Assembly (NCBI RefSeq): GCF_002886185.1
Contig: NZ_KZ614147.1
Coordinates: 779,187 to 843,186, forward strand
From: Salipaludibacillus neizhouensis
GTDB lineage: Bacteria > Bacillota > Bacilli > Bacillales > Salisediminibacteriaceae
Length of the DNA stretch: 64,000 bases
Reading direction: 5' to 3'
A program made the position numbers and the translations under genes. This document shows, piece after piece, positions 9,443-18,558 of this stretch (the stretch's first letter is position 1; each line of letters opens with the position of its first letter). A model generated the notes under the pieces. The model saw only the letters and a list, made by a program, of their open reading frames with translations, ran no database searches and had not been told where the DNA came from.

Positions 9443-10723
9443 ATGAATAGAAAAATAGGATTAGTTGGACTAGGATATGTAGGACTGCCTGTAGCAGTAG
9501 CTTTTGGTCAAAATCATCATATTGTAGGTTTTGATATTAATGAACACCGCATTCAGACATTAAAAGATGGAATCGACTATACAAATGAAGTAGAACTGGC
9601 AGAGCTGGAAGCAGCCGATATCCATTTTACGGCAAGCCCTGAGGCACTTTCTGATTGCGACTTTATTATTGTAGCGGTACCGACACCAATTAACGAAAAT
9701 AAACAACCTGATTTAACGCCATTGATTAAATCATCAGAAACAGTCGGAAAACAGTTGAAGAAAGGTACGATCGTTGTCTATGAATCAACCGTGTACCCCG
9801 GCGCAACAGAAGAAGTTTGTTTACCGATTCTTGAAAAAGAATCAGGATTAACAGCGGGGAAAGACTTTTTCCTCGGATATTCACCAGAACGGATTAATCC
9901 AGGTGATAAAGAAAACACATTCAAGACGATTACAAAAGTAGTATCCGGCCAAACTCCGGAAGTGTTGGATATTGTTGCAAGTGTCTATGAGAGTGTCGTA
10001 GAAGCCGGAGTTTACAAAGCGAGCTCGCTAAAGGTTGCGGAAGCGGCGAAGGTCATCGAGAACACCCAGCGCGATCTAAACATTGCGTTAATGAACGAAT
10101 TGTCGTTAATCTTTGATAAATTGGGTATAGATACAAATGAAGTACTGAAGGCCGCGGGTACAAAGTGGAACTTTCTTCCGTTTGCACCTGGGTTAGTCGG
10201 AGGACATTGTATCGGAGTTGATCCTTATTACTTAACGTATAAAGCCGAAAGCATCGGCTATCATCCGGAAATGATTCTGGCTGGCCGACGTATTAACGAT
10301 GGCATGGGAAAACATATCGCGACATCGTTAATCAAAAAAATAATTCGCAAAAACTCTCCCGTCATGGGATCTGTTGTCACGGTACTTGGCCTAACATTCA
10401 AAGAAAATGTACCGGATTTACGTAATTCCAGGGTAATTGATATTATCAAGGAACTAAAGGAATACGGGATTGAAGTTCAGGTAAGTGACGTCCATGCGGA
10501 GAAGAAAGAAGCAAAAGCCGAATATGGGGTTGATTTACAAGAAATAGCAGAACTAAAGCCTGCTGATGCGGTTGTATTAGCCGTACCGCACAGAGAGTAT
10601 ATTAGCGATGGATGGGGAATGATCTCCCACCTCTTAAAGGATCAAAAAGGGATCGCCATTGATGTAAAAGGGAAACTCGATAAGGACACATGTCCAGAAA
10701 ACATCGATTTATGGAGATTATAA
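9443..10723 (+). CDS. UDP-sugar 6-dehydrogenase (TviB/WbpO/CapL-like)
   Basis: 426 residues from the ATG at 9443, chosen because AGGTG lies 6 nt upstream; a GTG at 9434 is also open but has no ribosome binding site. The N-terminal Rossmann motif is GLVGLGYVGLPVAVAFG. Later landmarks are VAVPTPI, YESTVYPGATEE and the catalytic-Cys motif GLVGGHCIGVDPYYLTYKA, which is characteristic of UDP-GlcNAc/GalNAc/ManNAc dehydrogenases rather than UDP-glucose dehydrogenases. It should oxidise the C6 hydroxyl of a UDP-HexNAc with two NAD to give the uronic acid donor for the acidic surface polysaccharide encoded nearby. The exact substrate is inference. Confidence 0.88.
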   Translation: MNRKIGLVGLGYVGLPVAVAFGQNHHIVGFDINEHRIQTLKDGIDYTNEVELAELEAADIHFTASPEALSDCDFIIVAVPTPINENKQPDLTPLIKSSETVGKQLKKGTIVVYESTVYPGATEEVCLPILEKESGLTAGKDFFLGYSPERINPGDKENTFKTITKVVSGQTPEVLDIVASVYESVVEAGVYKASSLKVAEAAKVIENTQRDLNIALMNELSLIFDKLGIDTNEVLKAAGTKWNFLPFAPGLVGGHCIGVDPYYLTYKAESIGYHPEMILAGRRINDGMGKHIATSLIKKIIRKNSPVMGSVVTVLGLTFKENVPDLRNSRVIDIIKELKEYGIEVQVSDVHAEKKEAKAEYGVDLQEIAELKPADAVVLAVPHREYISDGWGMISHLLKDQKGIAIDVKGKLDKDTCPENIDLWRL

Positions 10724-10745
10724 ACTAAAGCTGTTAACGGAGGAT

Positions 10746-10771
10746 GCCGTCACCAAATTTTTGGAGACGGC
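10746..10771 (+). other. Hairpin in the 10.72-10.95 kb gap
   Basis: GCCGTC and GACGGC flank an inner CCAAA/TTTGG stem, followed by TATCTTTG rather than a clean T run. It may be a weak terminator of the dehydrogenase gene. The rest of the gap holds no recognised element. Confidence 0.5.
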
Positions 10772-10945
10772 TATCTTTGTTCCCTTAACGAACTTCATGC
10801 GTCTTTCTAGCCAACCCGTGATTCGACTTTTTTTTTGGAAGGGCTTATGATATGATAATCGCAGAAATTCATATTTAAAATTGCCATACATATGCGTCAA
10901 GGACACTATAAAACCGATCAATGACTTGAAAGGAGAGGAACAGGA

Positions 10946-11944
10946 ATGACTTTGAATCTTGAAATAGATAGTAAATACTGGAATAGAAGATCAGATATGA
11001 TGTATTACAAATATATCAATTTTCTTGTACGTGCATTAGCATTTGACGCCAATAGTCTTATCGATGTGGGATCTGCAAATACGCAATACATAGAGGAGTT
11101 TGACTGGATTCCGAATAAGTTTGCCTTAGATATTAAAAATCCCTATCATTCCCCTCGGGTCAAAGCAATCGAAACCGATTTTTTAGAATACCTTCCAGAA
11201 GAAAAATTTGATTTTGTGACGTGCTTACAAGTATTAGAGCATATACCTAATGTAGAGGCCTTTGCAAAAAAACTTTTGACCCTTTCCGATCATGTGTTAA
11301 TTTCCGTTCCATATATGTGGCCGGAGGATGCGACAGACGAGCATGTTCATGACCCGATCGATCTTGAAAAACTAACAGGCTGGATCGGAAAAGAACCGAC
11401 ATATTCTATTATTGTCTCGGAGCCTTTAAGAATCCCAAGTAAAGGTATCAGTAAAAGACTCATCTGTTATTATCAGGCCGAGGACAATCTGGACTACAAA
11501 GTGGCCTTGAAAAACGCCAATCGTTTGACTGAAAGTAAATTGGAGAATTTGATAAAAGATGATTTAGAAAATCTTCATCATAAAATCGAAAAAAGTAGCC
11601 AGCAAATCGAAAAAAGTCATCAACAAAATTTAGACTTGGAACAATCCATCAAAAGCTTAGTAGAAGAACAAAAGGAAGATAACCGCAAATTAAAAATGGA
11701 ACTAAGCGCCTCGTTTGCGCAAGAACGTCTGGACAATAAAGTACAGAATAATATTCACTATAGTAATCGATCGATGAAACTCGAACACGAAATCAAACAA
11801 TATGATGAAAAGATCCGCAAAGCAAGAGTGGATCAGCGCTATTTCTTGAAAAGAGCGGAAGGAATAAGAAACAGCCGAGCATGGCGAGTGACTTACCCGA
11901 TCAGAAAGCTGGGAGACTTATTTAAAAAGAAGAAACATACGTGA
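10946..11944 (+). CDS. SAM-dependent methyltransferase with coiled-coil tail
   Basis: 332 residues. The N-terminal half is a class I methyltransferase: motif I DVGSANTQYIEEF near 40, and FDFVTCLQVLEHIP near 90, as in the Methyltransf_11/23 families. Residues about 185-300 are charged heptad-like helix (coiled coil). The C-terminus has RNSRAWRVTYPIRKLGDLF, closely matching a motif in the next protein (TSRSWKISSPVRKLLD). It probably methylates a sugar or chain end of the surface glycan; the coiled coil may hold it to the glycosyltransferase. In family knowledge, terminal methylation with a coiled-coil ruler can set chain length (WbdD), but that link here is inference. Confidence 0.8.
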   Translation: MTLNLEIDSKYWNRRSDMMYYKYINFLVRALAFDANSLIDVGSANTQYIEEFDWIPNKFALDIKNPYHSPRVKAIETDFLEYLPEEKFDFVTCLQVLEHIPNVEAFAKKLLTLSDHVLISVPYMWPEDATDEHVHDPIDLEKLTGWIGKEPTYSIIVSEPLRIPSKGISKRLICYYQAEDNLDYKVALKNANRLTESKLENLIKDDLENLHHKIEKSSQQIEKSHQQNLDLEQSIKSLVEEQKEDNRKLKMELSASFAQERLDNKVQNNIHYSNRSMKLEHEIKQYDEKIRKARVDQRYFLKRAEGIRNSRAWRVTYPIRKLGDLFKKKKHT

Positions 11945-11989
11945 ATGGACTAGAGAGATAATTATTGGTACTTAAGGGAGGAAAAACGT

Positions 11990-14110
11990 GTGAATGGTAA
12001 TTCATCAAATCCGCTTCAAGAGCAAGACACAGCTGAAAACCAAACATCAGATGTTTTATTGAGAAACTATGAAGAGATCGAAGAACAAATTAAAATGGCG
12101 GAAGAAAAAGAAGTCAATTATACAAAAGAAATCAATCATTTAGAGCTTGAGTTAATCAAGGTGAAAGAACAATACAAGACCGAGCACCGGTTACGCAAAA
12201 AATACAAGCATAATTACGATCAAATCAGAACGAGTCGCTCATGGAAAATAAGTTCCCCGGTAAGAAAACTACTGGACATCCTTAAAAACAAAGAGAAAGA
12301 AACAGGCAAAAATGAAGGAAACCAAAATAAGCAACAAGACAACGCAAGTGATTCCACTGTTTCTGAAATGCCTGCCGGGAATGCAGTTACGGCAAAGGAC
12401 TTAGAAAAGAAATTATTTGGCGGTTTTTCTCAATACGCTTTGCCTGAACTGGTGGAATTAAAAGAATCCCCACGTGCGTCGTTGTTTCAACGCACAAAAG
12501 CGGCAAGTATTCTTGCGAAGTGGTATAACGATAAAAATGAAAACGAAAAAGCATTAAAAGAGCTGGAATTCATGAATGAATTAAAACCGATGAAAAGGCC
12601 GAATATTAACCGGATTATCCCGGAATTAAAAGTATTGAAAAAATTAGGTGCGACAAAGGAAGCAAGAAAACTTCTATGGGAAACGATCGATATTGTCGGA
12701 CTTGATGCGGAGTTATGCCTAGCCATGGCTCACATTACTGACGATCCAGCGGAGCGGTTAACTTGGTATAATTTACTTTATAATAAATCCGGCTACTCTC
12801 CAATTGAACTTGTCGATCCTTCTAAACCTTTATCGATTGAGAATATTGACGCGCCTTCTCCAAGTGTGAAAGAAGGACTGGAGGATTATAAAGTATCGGT
12901 CATCATTCCGGCTTTTAAAGCAGCCGATATGATTCATATTGCGTTAGACAGTCTGCTTAAACAAACGATTAAAAATCTGGAAATTATTGTGGTTGATGAT
13001 TTCAGTCCGGATAATACTGCGGAAGTGGTTGCAAAGTATGCCGAACAGGACAGTCGGATTAAATTAATTAAAAAAGAGGTCAACCAGGGTGCTTACATGG
13101 CTAGAAATACGGCACTCCAGCATGTCACCGGAGACTATATTACGATCCATGACAGTGATGACTGGTCTCACCCGCAAAAGATCGAAGTACAGTTAAAAGA
13201 AATCGTGCATACACCTAATTGTAAAGGGTCTTTATCTTATTTAATCAGAGCACTGGAAGATACATCGCCCGTCAATGCAGGATCCCTTTTAAGTGAAAAA
13301 TATATCATGTTGAACTCATCTTCTTTATTACTTCATAAAAGTGTCTTTGAAAAACTCGGTGCCTGGGACAGTGTTCGGGTAGCAGGGGATACAGAGTTTC
13401 TTTGGAGGATTGAACAAGTCTTTGGTGCAGACAGCATTGTCAGAGTCGAACCGAAAGTTCCGTTTTCATTAGCACTATCGAATGAAACATCGTTAACTGG
13501 AATGACTACGACTCATGTACGAACGATTATGTACGGCTTAAGAAGAACCTACAGAGAGTCGTTTAAGTGGTGGCACGCTACGAATGCTGAATCACATGAT
13601 GACCTGTATATGGATCCTAGTAAAACCAACAGATTTTTCCCTTGTCCAATTCCTAATGTGATTAATAAACCAGCGTCACGGTTCTATGATGCGATCATTA
13701 TCGGTGATTTCGCTTCGGAACAAGGACAGCAATTAGCGGAAAACATGATGGAACGGGCAGCATCCAAGTATGAAAAAGTAGCGATCTTTCATTGGCCAAA
13801 TTATACAAGTGACCCGGCTGCAGCGATTTCTGACAACGTATATGAAACAGTGAGGAAGTATCAGATTGACTTACTCGTGACAAACGAAGAAGTGGAAGCG
13901 GCGGAAGTGTTTGTGATCTCTCCTGAAGTTTTAGATTATGCGTTAGACAGTGCACCGGTAATTACGTCTTCGACGACGTATATTGTTAACCGGGAAGTCG
14001 AGGGAAATGAGCAGAGTAAGAAATTAAAAGAAGAAAACTTGGATAAAACGATGGGGCTTCAAGCGGAACAACTTAGCGTTGGAGAAGCGGAAGCGAAGTT
14101 CAATAAATAG
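11990..14110 (+). CDS. Large GT2 glycosyltransferase with N-terminal coiled coil
   Basis: 706 residues, GTG start 8 nt after GGGAGG. A coiled coil covers about 25-75, followed by the TSRSWKISSPVRKLLD motif near 77-93 that is shared with the upstream methyltransferase. A GT2 domain begins near 303 (VSVIIPAFKAADMI), with VVDDFSPDNTAE and the acidic motif HDSDDW near 387. Residues about 135-300 and 560-680 align by eye with the 844-residue protein at 1114, but the GT4-like C-terminal part of that paralogue is missing; the protein ends in a charged tail. It likely elongates the same surface polymer and may form a complex with the methyltransferase 45 nt upstream. Confidence 0.83.
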   Translation: MNGNSSNPLQEQDTAENQTSDVLLRNYEEIEEQIKMAEEKEVNYTKEINHLELELIKVKEQYKTEHRLRKKYKHNYDQIRTSRSWKISSPVRKLLDILKNKEKETGKNEGNQNKQQDNASDSTVSEMPAGNAVTAKDLEKKLFGGFSQYALPELVELKESPRASLFQRTKAASILAKWYNDKNENEKALKELEFMNELKPMKRPNINRIIPELKVLKKLGATKEARKLLWETIDIVGLDAELCLAMAHITDDPAERLTWYNLLYNKSGYSPIELVDPSKPLSIENIDAPSPSVKEGLEDYKVSVIIPAFKAADMIHIALDSLLKQTIKNLEIIVVDDFSPDNTAEVVAKYAEQDSRIKLIKKEVNQGAYMARNTALQHVTGDYITIHDSDDWSHPQKIEVQLKEIVHTPNCKGSLSYLIRALEDTSPVNAGSLLSEKYIMLNSSSLLLHKSVFEKLGAWDSVRVAGDTEFLWRIEQVFGADSIVRVEPKVPFSLALSNETSLTGMTTTHVRTIMYGLRRTYRESFKWWHATNAESHDDLYMDPSKTNRFFPCPIPNVINKPASRFYDAIIIGDFASEQGQQLAENMMERAASKYEKVAIFHWPNYTSDPAAAISDNVYETVRKYQIDLLVTNEEVEAAEVFVISPEVLDYALDSAPVITSSTTYIVNREVEGNEQSKKLKEENLDKTMGLQAEQLSVGEAEAKFNK

Positions 14111-14145
14111 TGGTAAGAGAATAAGCCGTCTGAAGGAGCTTTCTT

Positions 14146-14292
14146 ATGGATAACTTCTTTGGATGGTTTTTTAGTGAGAAAAATAAAGACGATGACAAAG
14201 GGATGATCGTATCCGCTCTAAGGCGGACGCTTTCCGCAGGAAATACTTCAGTTTCCTGGGGAAGTGCGGTCACTCTGTTACTCGTCGAATAA
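14146..14292 (+). CDS. Small acidic ORF ending inside a dispersed repeat
   Basis: 48 codons with AAGGAG 7 nt before the ATG. The first 20 residues (MDNFFGWFFSEKNKDDDKG...) look like the start of a small acidic protein; the remaining codons read through the dispersed repeat at 14211-14337. It may be a small gene whose 3' end was replaced by the repeat, or not a real gene. The ribosome binding site is the only positive evidence. Confidence 0.35.
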   Translation: MDNFFGWFFSEKNKDDDKGMIVSALRRTLSAGNTSVSWGSAVTLLLVE

Positions 14293-14337
14293 AGACCGTT
14301 TTTTGCTAATCCTGTAGGAGTCACGCCATTTGCTTCT
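14211..14337. repeat. Dispersed Bacillaceae repeat (GGCGGACGCTTTCCGC type)
   Basis: Contains TCTAAGGCGGACGCTTTCCG and, at the other end on the minus strand, AGCAAATGGCGTGACTCCT. From general knowledge, this combination recurs between genes in many Bacillus-group genomes. On the minus strand it keeps a long open frame, which is why spurious ORFs are often called in it. The remaining sequence up to 14545 is AT-rich leader of the LCP gene. Confidence 0.6.
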
Positions 14338-14545
14338 CAAGTTGTTTCTATAAAAACGTTACCATTTATTTTTTTCGCGAATTTTAGTATTTTATCTTTC
14401 AAATGTTTGCAACTTGCAGTACTATTTATAAGTAAGGTTAAAATGTTGTAAATAGGTTATGAGGTTAGTATAGTTTTTTACGAAAAGAGTGTCGAAAAAG
14501 TAAACATATTTTTCGTGCACATTTCCCAAAAAGGAGTCTTGTATC

Positions 14546-15580
14546 GTGCAATCACGAATAGAGCATAAACAAAATAAAAAACGAAGAAAATTACGTCCTT
14601 TCGCAAAGGTATTAATCTTTACAGTGTTAGCTATGTTTTTAGCGGGAGGAAGTGTCGTCGCTTATTTTACCCATCAAATCGCAAACGTTACGAACAACTC
14701 TCAGCAGGAGTTAGAACGAGGGGATCATTCCGCTTTTCGAGAGGTCGTAGCAGATCCAAGTGATGACCCGGTGTCTGTCTTGTTTCTCGGTTTGGATACC
14801 CGCGATGGAGACTTAAGCGGACGAACGGATGCTATGATTCTAGTAACCTTTAATCCTGATCTAGGAACGATCAAGATGGTGAATATTCCAAGAGATTCTA
14901 AAGTGCCGATTATCGGCAGGAATGAAGAAGATAAGATCAATCACGCGCATGCCTTTGGCGGTGTGGATATGACGATTGATACGGTCGAGAACCTTCTTAA
15001 TATCCCGGTTGATTACCACGTGTCGTTAAACTTTGATGCATTTATGGAGATTATTGATGAGTTGGGTGGAATTCAAGTGGATTCCCCGATGGCATTTACG
15101 GAAACAGACAACGCTACCTATGGAACGTTAATGATTGAAGAAGGCGAACAGGTATTAAACGGCGAAGAAGCACTTGCCTATGCCAGGATGCGCAAACAAG
15201 ATCCAGCAGGGGATTTAGGACGGGGCGAACGTCAAAAAGAAATTATTGAGTCCGTGATTCGAGAAATGGCAACGTTAAGTTCACTGACGAATTTTAACTC
15301 GTTGATGGGTACCGTGGAGAGAAACCTTTCTACAAACGTAAATTTCAGTAATATTGTGTCGATGCATTCGTATGCGAATGAATTAGACAACATTGAATCA
15401 TTACACTTTGAAGGAACAGACCTTACGGAAAACGGTATTTGGTATTATCAAATCAATGATGCCTCGTTATTAGAAATATCGGAGGAACTGCAGGAACACC
15501 TAGGAATGGAAGATAAAACGTATGTAAGTGAAGACAGCGATGCAGATGATGAAACGGAAGAGACTTCGATTCATCCTTAA
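14546..15580 (+). CDS. LytR-CpsA-Psr (LCP) glycopolymer transferase
   Basis: 344 residues, GTG start with AAGGAG 9 nt upstream. A basic N-terminus precedes one membrane helix (about 20-42), and the LCP domain begins near 70: VLFLGLDTRDG, GRTDAMILV, NIPRDSKVPIIGR near 112, DKINHAHAFGG, and the Arg-rich end LAYARMRKQDPAGDLGRGERQ. These Arg and Asp residues bind the polyprenyl-pyrophosphate substrate in known LCP enzymes. The C-terminus is very acidic. It acts outside the membrane, moving teichoic acid or capsular polysaccharide from lipid carrier to peptidoglycan. A second LCP gene converges from the other side. Confidence 0.93.
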   Translation: MQSRIEHKQNKKRRKLRPFAKVLIFTVLAMFLAGGSVVAYFTHQIANVTNNSQQELERGDHSAFREVVADPSDDPVSVLFLGLDTRDGDLSGRTDAMILVTFNPDLGTIKMVNIPRDSKVPIIGRNEEDKINHAHAFGGVDMTIDTVENLLNIPVDYHVSLNFDAFMEIIDELGGIQVDSPMAFTETDNATYGTLMIEEGEQVLNGEEALAYARMRKQDPAGDLGRGERQKEIIESVIREMATLSSLTNFNSLMGTVERNLSTNVNFSNIVSMHSYANELDNIESLHFEGTDLTENGIWYYQINDASLLEISEELQEHLGMEDKTYVSEDSDADDETEETSIHP

Positions 15581-15586
15581 ATAGAG

Positions 15587-15621
15587 AAAAAGGAGTCTCA
15601 CCAATGTGGTGGGACTCCTTT
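15587..15621 (+). terminator. Intrinsic terminator of the first LCP gene
   Basis: AAAAGGAGTCTCACC pairs with GGTGGGACTCCTTTT across a 5-nt loop with one G-U pair, just after the LCP stop codon. Confidence 0.88.
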
Positions 15622-15622
15622 T

Positions 15623-15760
15623 GCAGCTACCTTCACACCGCACGTATCAAGGGAAACCCACCCTCCTTTCGAGTAGCGCCTACACGCACTACGTAGGTGC
15701 TACTCGGGGCGGTGGAAGCTGACGCTGCATTTAATAAAAGACGGCTATGCCGTTTTTCTT
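15623..15760. repeat. EAR-like hairpin element, copy 1
   Basis: Starts GCAGCTACC, contains the core GTATCAAGGGAAACCCACCC, and ends GGTGGAAGCTGACGCTGC followed by the stem AAAGACGGCTATGCCGTTTTTC. Compared with other copies it carries an extra inner hairpin (GAGTAGC...GCTACTC, about 15670-15714) in the apical part. Confidence 0.75.
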
Positions 15761-15771
15761 AACAAATAAAA

Positions 15772-15884
15772 TGACAGCTATCTTTACGCCACAAGTATCA
15801 AGGGAAACCCACCCTTGATACTTAAGTGATGGTGGCTATAAAGATCACGCTGTATTTAAGAAAAGACGCTACGCGTTTTTCTTA
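15772..15884. repeat. EAR-like hairpin element, copy 2
   Basis: GACAGCTATCTTTACGCCAC pairs with the later GGTGGCTATAAAGATCACGC; the apical stem is GTATCAAGGG / CCCTTGATAC around AAACCCA. A terminator-like stem with a T run (AAGACGCTACGCGTTTTTC) closes it. It ends 2 nt before the stop codon of the minus-strand LCP gene. Confidence 0.8.
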
Positions 15885-15885
15885 G

Positions 15886-16818
15886 TTAGTTAGAAGCCAC
15901 TTCCGATTCATCCAGCTGCAAATGAGCTCGGAGCTCGCTGGAGATGCGTTGTCGTTCTTCTTCAGGGACCATCAAATACCAAATGCTATCAATTGTTTCC
16001 CCTGTTCCGGAGATTTCCAGTGTTTCTGACTGGTGACGGGCATCCTTGTAGTTGCTTTGAATATCGACCATTTCATCGAAGGTCAGGTTTGTTTTCATGT
16101 TTGTTCCAATCGCATTTAAAATCGATTCGGCTTTTGTTACGGAGCTGAAAGAAGCCCCTTCTTTGATGATTCCCTCAATGACTTGGCGCTGTCTGTCATT
16201 TCTGCCTAAGTCACCTCGCGTATCTTGTTTACGCATTCGTGAGAAAGCCAGAGCTTCGTCACCATTTAAATATAACTCGCCTTCCTCAAATGTATATCCG
16301 CTTTGATCGAAGGCAGAGTCGTTATACACCGTGACATTCCCTAGTGAATCGACAATATCTTTAAAGCCGGTCATGTTGACGGTTAAGAAATAATCGATCG
16401 GAATATCAAGATAGTTCTCTACGGTATTAATCGCCATTTCTTCGCCGCCGAATGCAAAGGCGTGATTGATCTTATCCTGTACACCGCGTCCGATAATCTC
16501 CGTCCGTGTGTCACGAGGAATGCTTACCATACGCATCGAATCTTCATTCGGATTCACGGTAAGGACGATCATTGTATCCGTTCGGCCTTTCGAAGATTCC
16601 TCCGCGTCAACCCCCATTAATAAAAACGATAATGGCTCTTGTCCCTCGTCAACATCCACTTCTACCTCACGTTTATCAGATTTGTCTCGTTCAATTGGAG
16701 AATGCATATCCGAATCTATGGTACTTTGTACCGATTTATATAAATAAAAGCCATAACCACCGACTGCCAAAACAAAAACGAGCATCACTGATCCAATAAT
16801 AATAAGTGCTTTTTTCAT
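15886..16818 (-). CDS. LytR-CpsA-Psr (LCP) glycopolymer transferase
   Basis: 310 residues from the ATG at 16818, preceded by AGAGGGGAC; the open frame runs further upstream to 16986, but without a ribosome binding site and with non-LCP sequence. One membrane helix (about 2-24) is followed by the LCP domain: FLLMGVDAEESSKGRTDTM, SIPRDTRTEIIGRG, DKINHAFAFGG, LAFSRMRKQDTRGDLGRNDRQ. It should attach a surface polymer to peptidoglycan, like its convergent paralogue. It lies immediately upstream, divergently, of the kinase operon, so the roughly 240-bp gap to 17061 carries two promoters. Confidence 0.93.
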   Translation of the reverse strand: MKKALIIIGSVMLVFVLAVGGYGFYLYKSVQSTIDSDMHSPIERDKSDKREVEVDVDEGQEPLSFLLMGVDAEESSKGRTDTMIVLTVNPNEDSMRMVSIPRDTRTEIIGRGVQDKINHAFAFGGEEMAINTVENYLDIPIDYFLTVNMTGFKDIVDSLGNVTVYNDSAFDQSGYTFEEGELYLNGDEALAFSRMRKQDTRGDLGRNDRQRQVIEGIIKEGASFSSVTKAESILNAIGTNMKTNLTFDEMVDIQSNYKDARHQSETLEISGTGETIDSIWYLMVPEEERQRISSELRAHLQLDESEVASN

Positions 16819-17061
16819 ATGTTTGTCCCCTCTACTATATTCTTCTAAAACATAGTATAGTTTTAAAGTGAATACTCTGCAATACAAACTTGCCAAATTT
16901 TGATATAATTCCCGAAATCTATTTACTTTAAACCTATTTTCAGATAGCATGATAGAGAATAAAAAAATGGTCGGAATATGAGACAATTAGCAAGAATAAA
17001 CAAAACTAAGAATGGATCGTTGTAACCTATTATTCATTATCATACTTTTCAGGAGGACACC

Positions 17062-17811
17062 ATGGAAGAAACAATTAGTTTGAAAGAGATTATGGGTACG
17101 TTAAAGAAGTATTTGAAACTTATTGCAATTATCACAGTTAGTGCAGTTGCTTTGAGCGCTATTGTTTCCTATTTTCTCTTAACGCCAACGTTTCAATCGT
17201 CAACCCAAATACTTGTAAACCAGTCTCAAGAAGAAGGACAAAGCTATTATTCTTCGGGAGAACTGAGAACAAACTTAGATTTAATAAATACATATAATGT
17301 AATCATTAAATCTCCTAGAATACTAGAACCTACATTAGAAGAACTAGGAATAGATAAATCGGTTGAAGAACTTAATAACCAAATCACGGTGGGCAGTGAA
17401 GGAGAATCACAGGTCGTTAATATTACCGTCACCGATGAAAGTCCGGCACTGGCAGTAGATATTGCCAATACGATTGCGCTTGTGTTCCAACGTGATATTG
17501 TGGAGATTATGGCGGTAGATAATGTGTCGATTTTATCACCAGCTGAATTAGGGGAGAATCCGTCACCTGTGAATCCAAATCCTACATTAAATATCGCGAT
17601 TGCTTTTGTTGTTGGTTTAATGGCAGCTGTTGGATTAGCTTTCTTACTTGAATTTTTGGATAACACGATCCGAACAGAAGATGATGTAGCTCAAGTTTTA
17701 GGTGTGCCCGTGTTAGCTTCTATTTCAACGATTGATGCTTCCAAAGTAGAAATGAAGGAAATGACGCACTCACGACGAGCGAGAACAGGAAGTGAACATT
17801 ATGGCGCGTAA
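17062..17811 (+). CDS. Wzz-family chain-length regulator / tyrosine kinase activator (CapA/YveK type)
   Basis: 249 residues with AGGAGG upstream. Two membrane helices, about 18-40 (LIAIITVSAVALSAIVSYF) and 172-198 (IAIAFVVGLMAAVGLAF), enclose an extracellular region; the proline-rich NPSPVNPNPT just before the second helix is typical of the Wzz family. A cytoplasmic tail of about 50 residues would contact the kinase encoded next, whose start overlaps this gene by 11 nt. In Bacillus and staphylococci this pair controls polysaccharide chain length and export through cycles of tyrosine phosphorylation. Confidence 0.92.
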   Translation: MEETISLKEIMGTLKKYLKLIAIITVSAVALSAIVSYFLLTPTFQSSTQILVNQSQEEGQSYYSSGELRTNLDLINTYNVIIKSPRILEPTLEELGIDKSVEELNNQITVGSEGESQVVNITVTDESPALAVDIANTIALVFQRDIVEIMAVDNVSILSPAELGENPSPVNPNPTLNIAIAFVVGLMAAVGLAFLLEFLDNTIRTEDDVAQVLGVPVLASISTIDASKVEMKEMTHSRRARTGSEHYGA

Positions 17812-18505
17812 AAAACAAAACAAAGAGTTATCAGATAAGCAACGTAGTCTCGTCACAGAATATGATAAAAAGTCACCGATATCCGAGCAATTTCGGACAT
17901 TAAGAACGAACATTCAGTTTGCATCCGTTGACCGTCAGCTGAAAACGATGATGATTACGTCTTCTTCACCAGGAGAAGGGAAGTCCACAACGATTGCTAA
18001 TTTAGGGGTTGTCTTGGCTCAACAGCATAATAAAGTGTTGCTTGTTGATAGTGACCTGCGAAAGCCAACCGTGCACTTTACGTTTGCCTTACCTAACCAA
18101 GTAGGTTTAACGAATGTCGTTACTCAGCAAGCAACCTTCGAGGATGTTGTTGTGGCTACGTCAATTCCAAGATTGGATGTGTTACCATCTGGACCGGTTC
18201 CTCCGAATCCGAGTGAGTTATTAGGTTCGCGGGCGATGAAGGAATTTGTCACTCAAGTAGCTAAAAACTATGACTATATTTTGTTTGATGCACCGCCGGT
18301 TAATGCTGTGACAGATCCACAGGTGCTTTCTCGTTTAGTAGATGGGACAATTCTTGTCATTCGCAGTGGACAAACGGAAGAAGAACTTGCGAAAAAAGCA
18401 GTAGAATCACTTAAAAAAGTAGATGCCAATTTACTTGGTGTGGTGTTGAACGACAGAGAAATGGAAAACTCGCAGTATTATTATTATTATGGAGAGAAAG
18501 GGTAG
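17801..18505 (+). CDS. BY-type tyrosine kinase (CapB/EpsB/YwqD type)
   Basis: 234 residues. The ATG at 17801 is preferred over the GTG at 17792 because AGGA lies 10 nt upstream. Walker A is SSSPGEGKST near 54, Walker A' is LLVDSDLRKP and Walker B is YILFDAPPV. The C-terminus has a tyrosine cluster (SQYYYYYGEKG), the autophosphorylation site in this family. It is cytoplasmic and needs the membrane activator encoded immediately upstream. Targets in relatives include UDP-sugar dehydrogenases and glycosyltransferases; the dehydrogenase at 9443 is a possible target here (inference). Confidence 0.93.
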   Translation: MARKKQNKELSDKQRSLVTEYDKKSPISEQFRTLRTNIQFASVDRQLKTMMITSSSPGEGKSTTIANLGVVLAQQHNKVLLVDSDLRKPTVHFTFALPNQVGLTNVVTQQATFEDVVVATSIPRLDVLPSGPVPPNPSELLGSRAMKEFVTQVAKNYDYILFDAPPVNAVTDPQVLSRLVDGTILVIRSGQTEEELAKKAVESLKKVDANLLGVVLNDREMENSQYYYYYGEKG

Positions 18506-18558
18506 GTAGGGACTTATCTGACTTCCGTTAGAAAGTTAATCCTTTTCTATCTCTTTAC

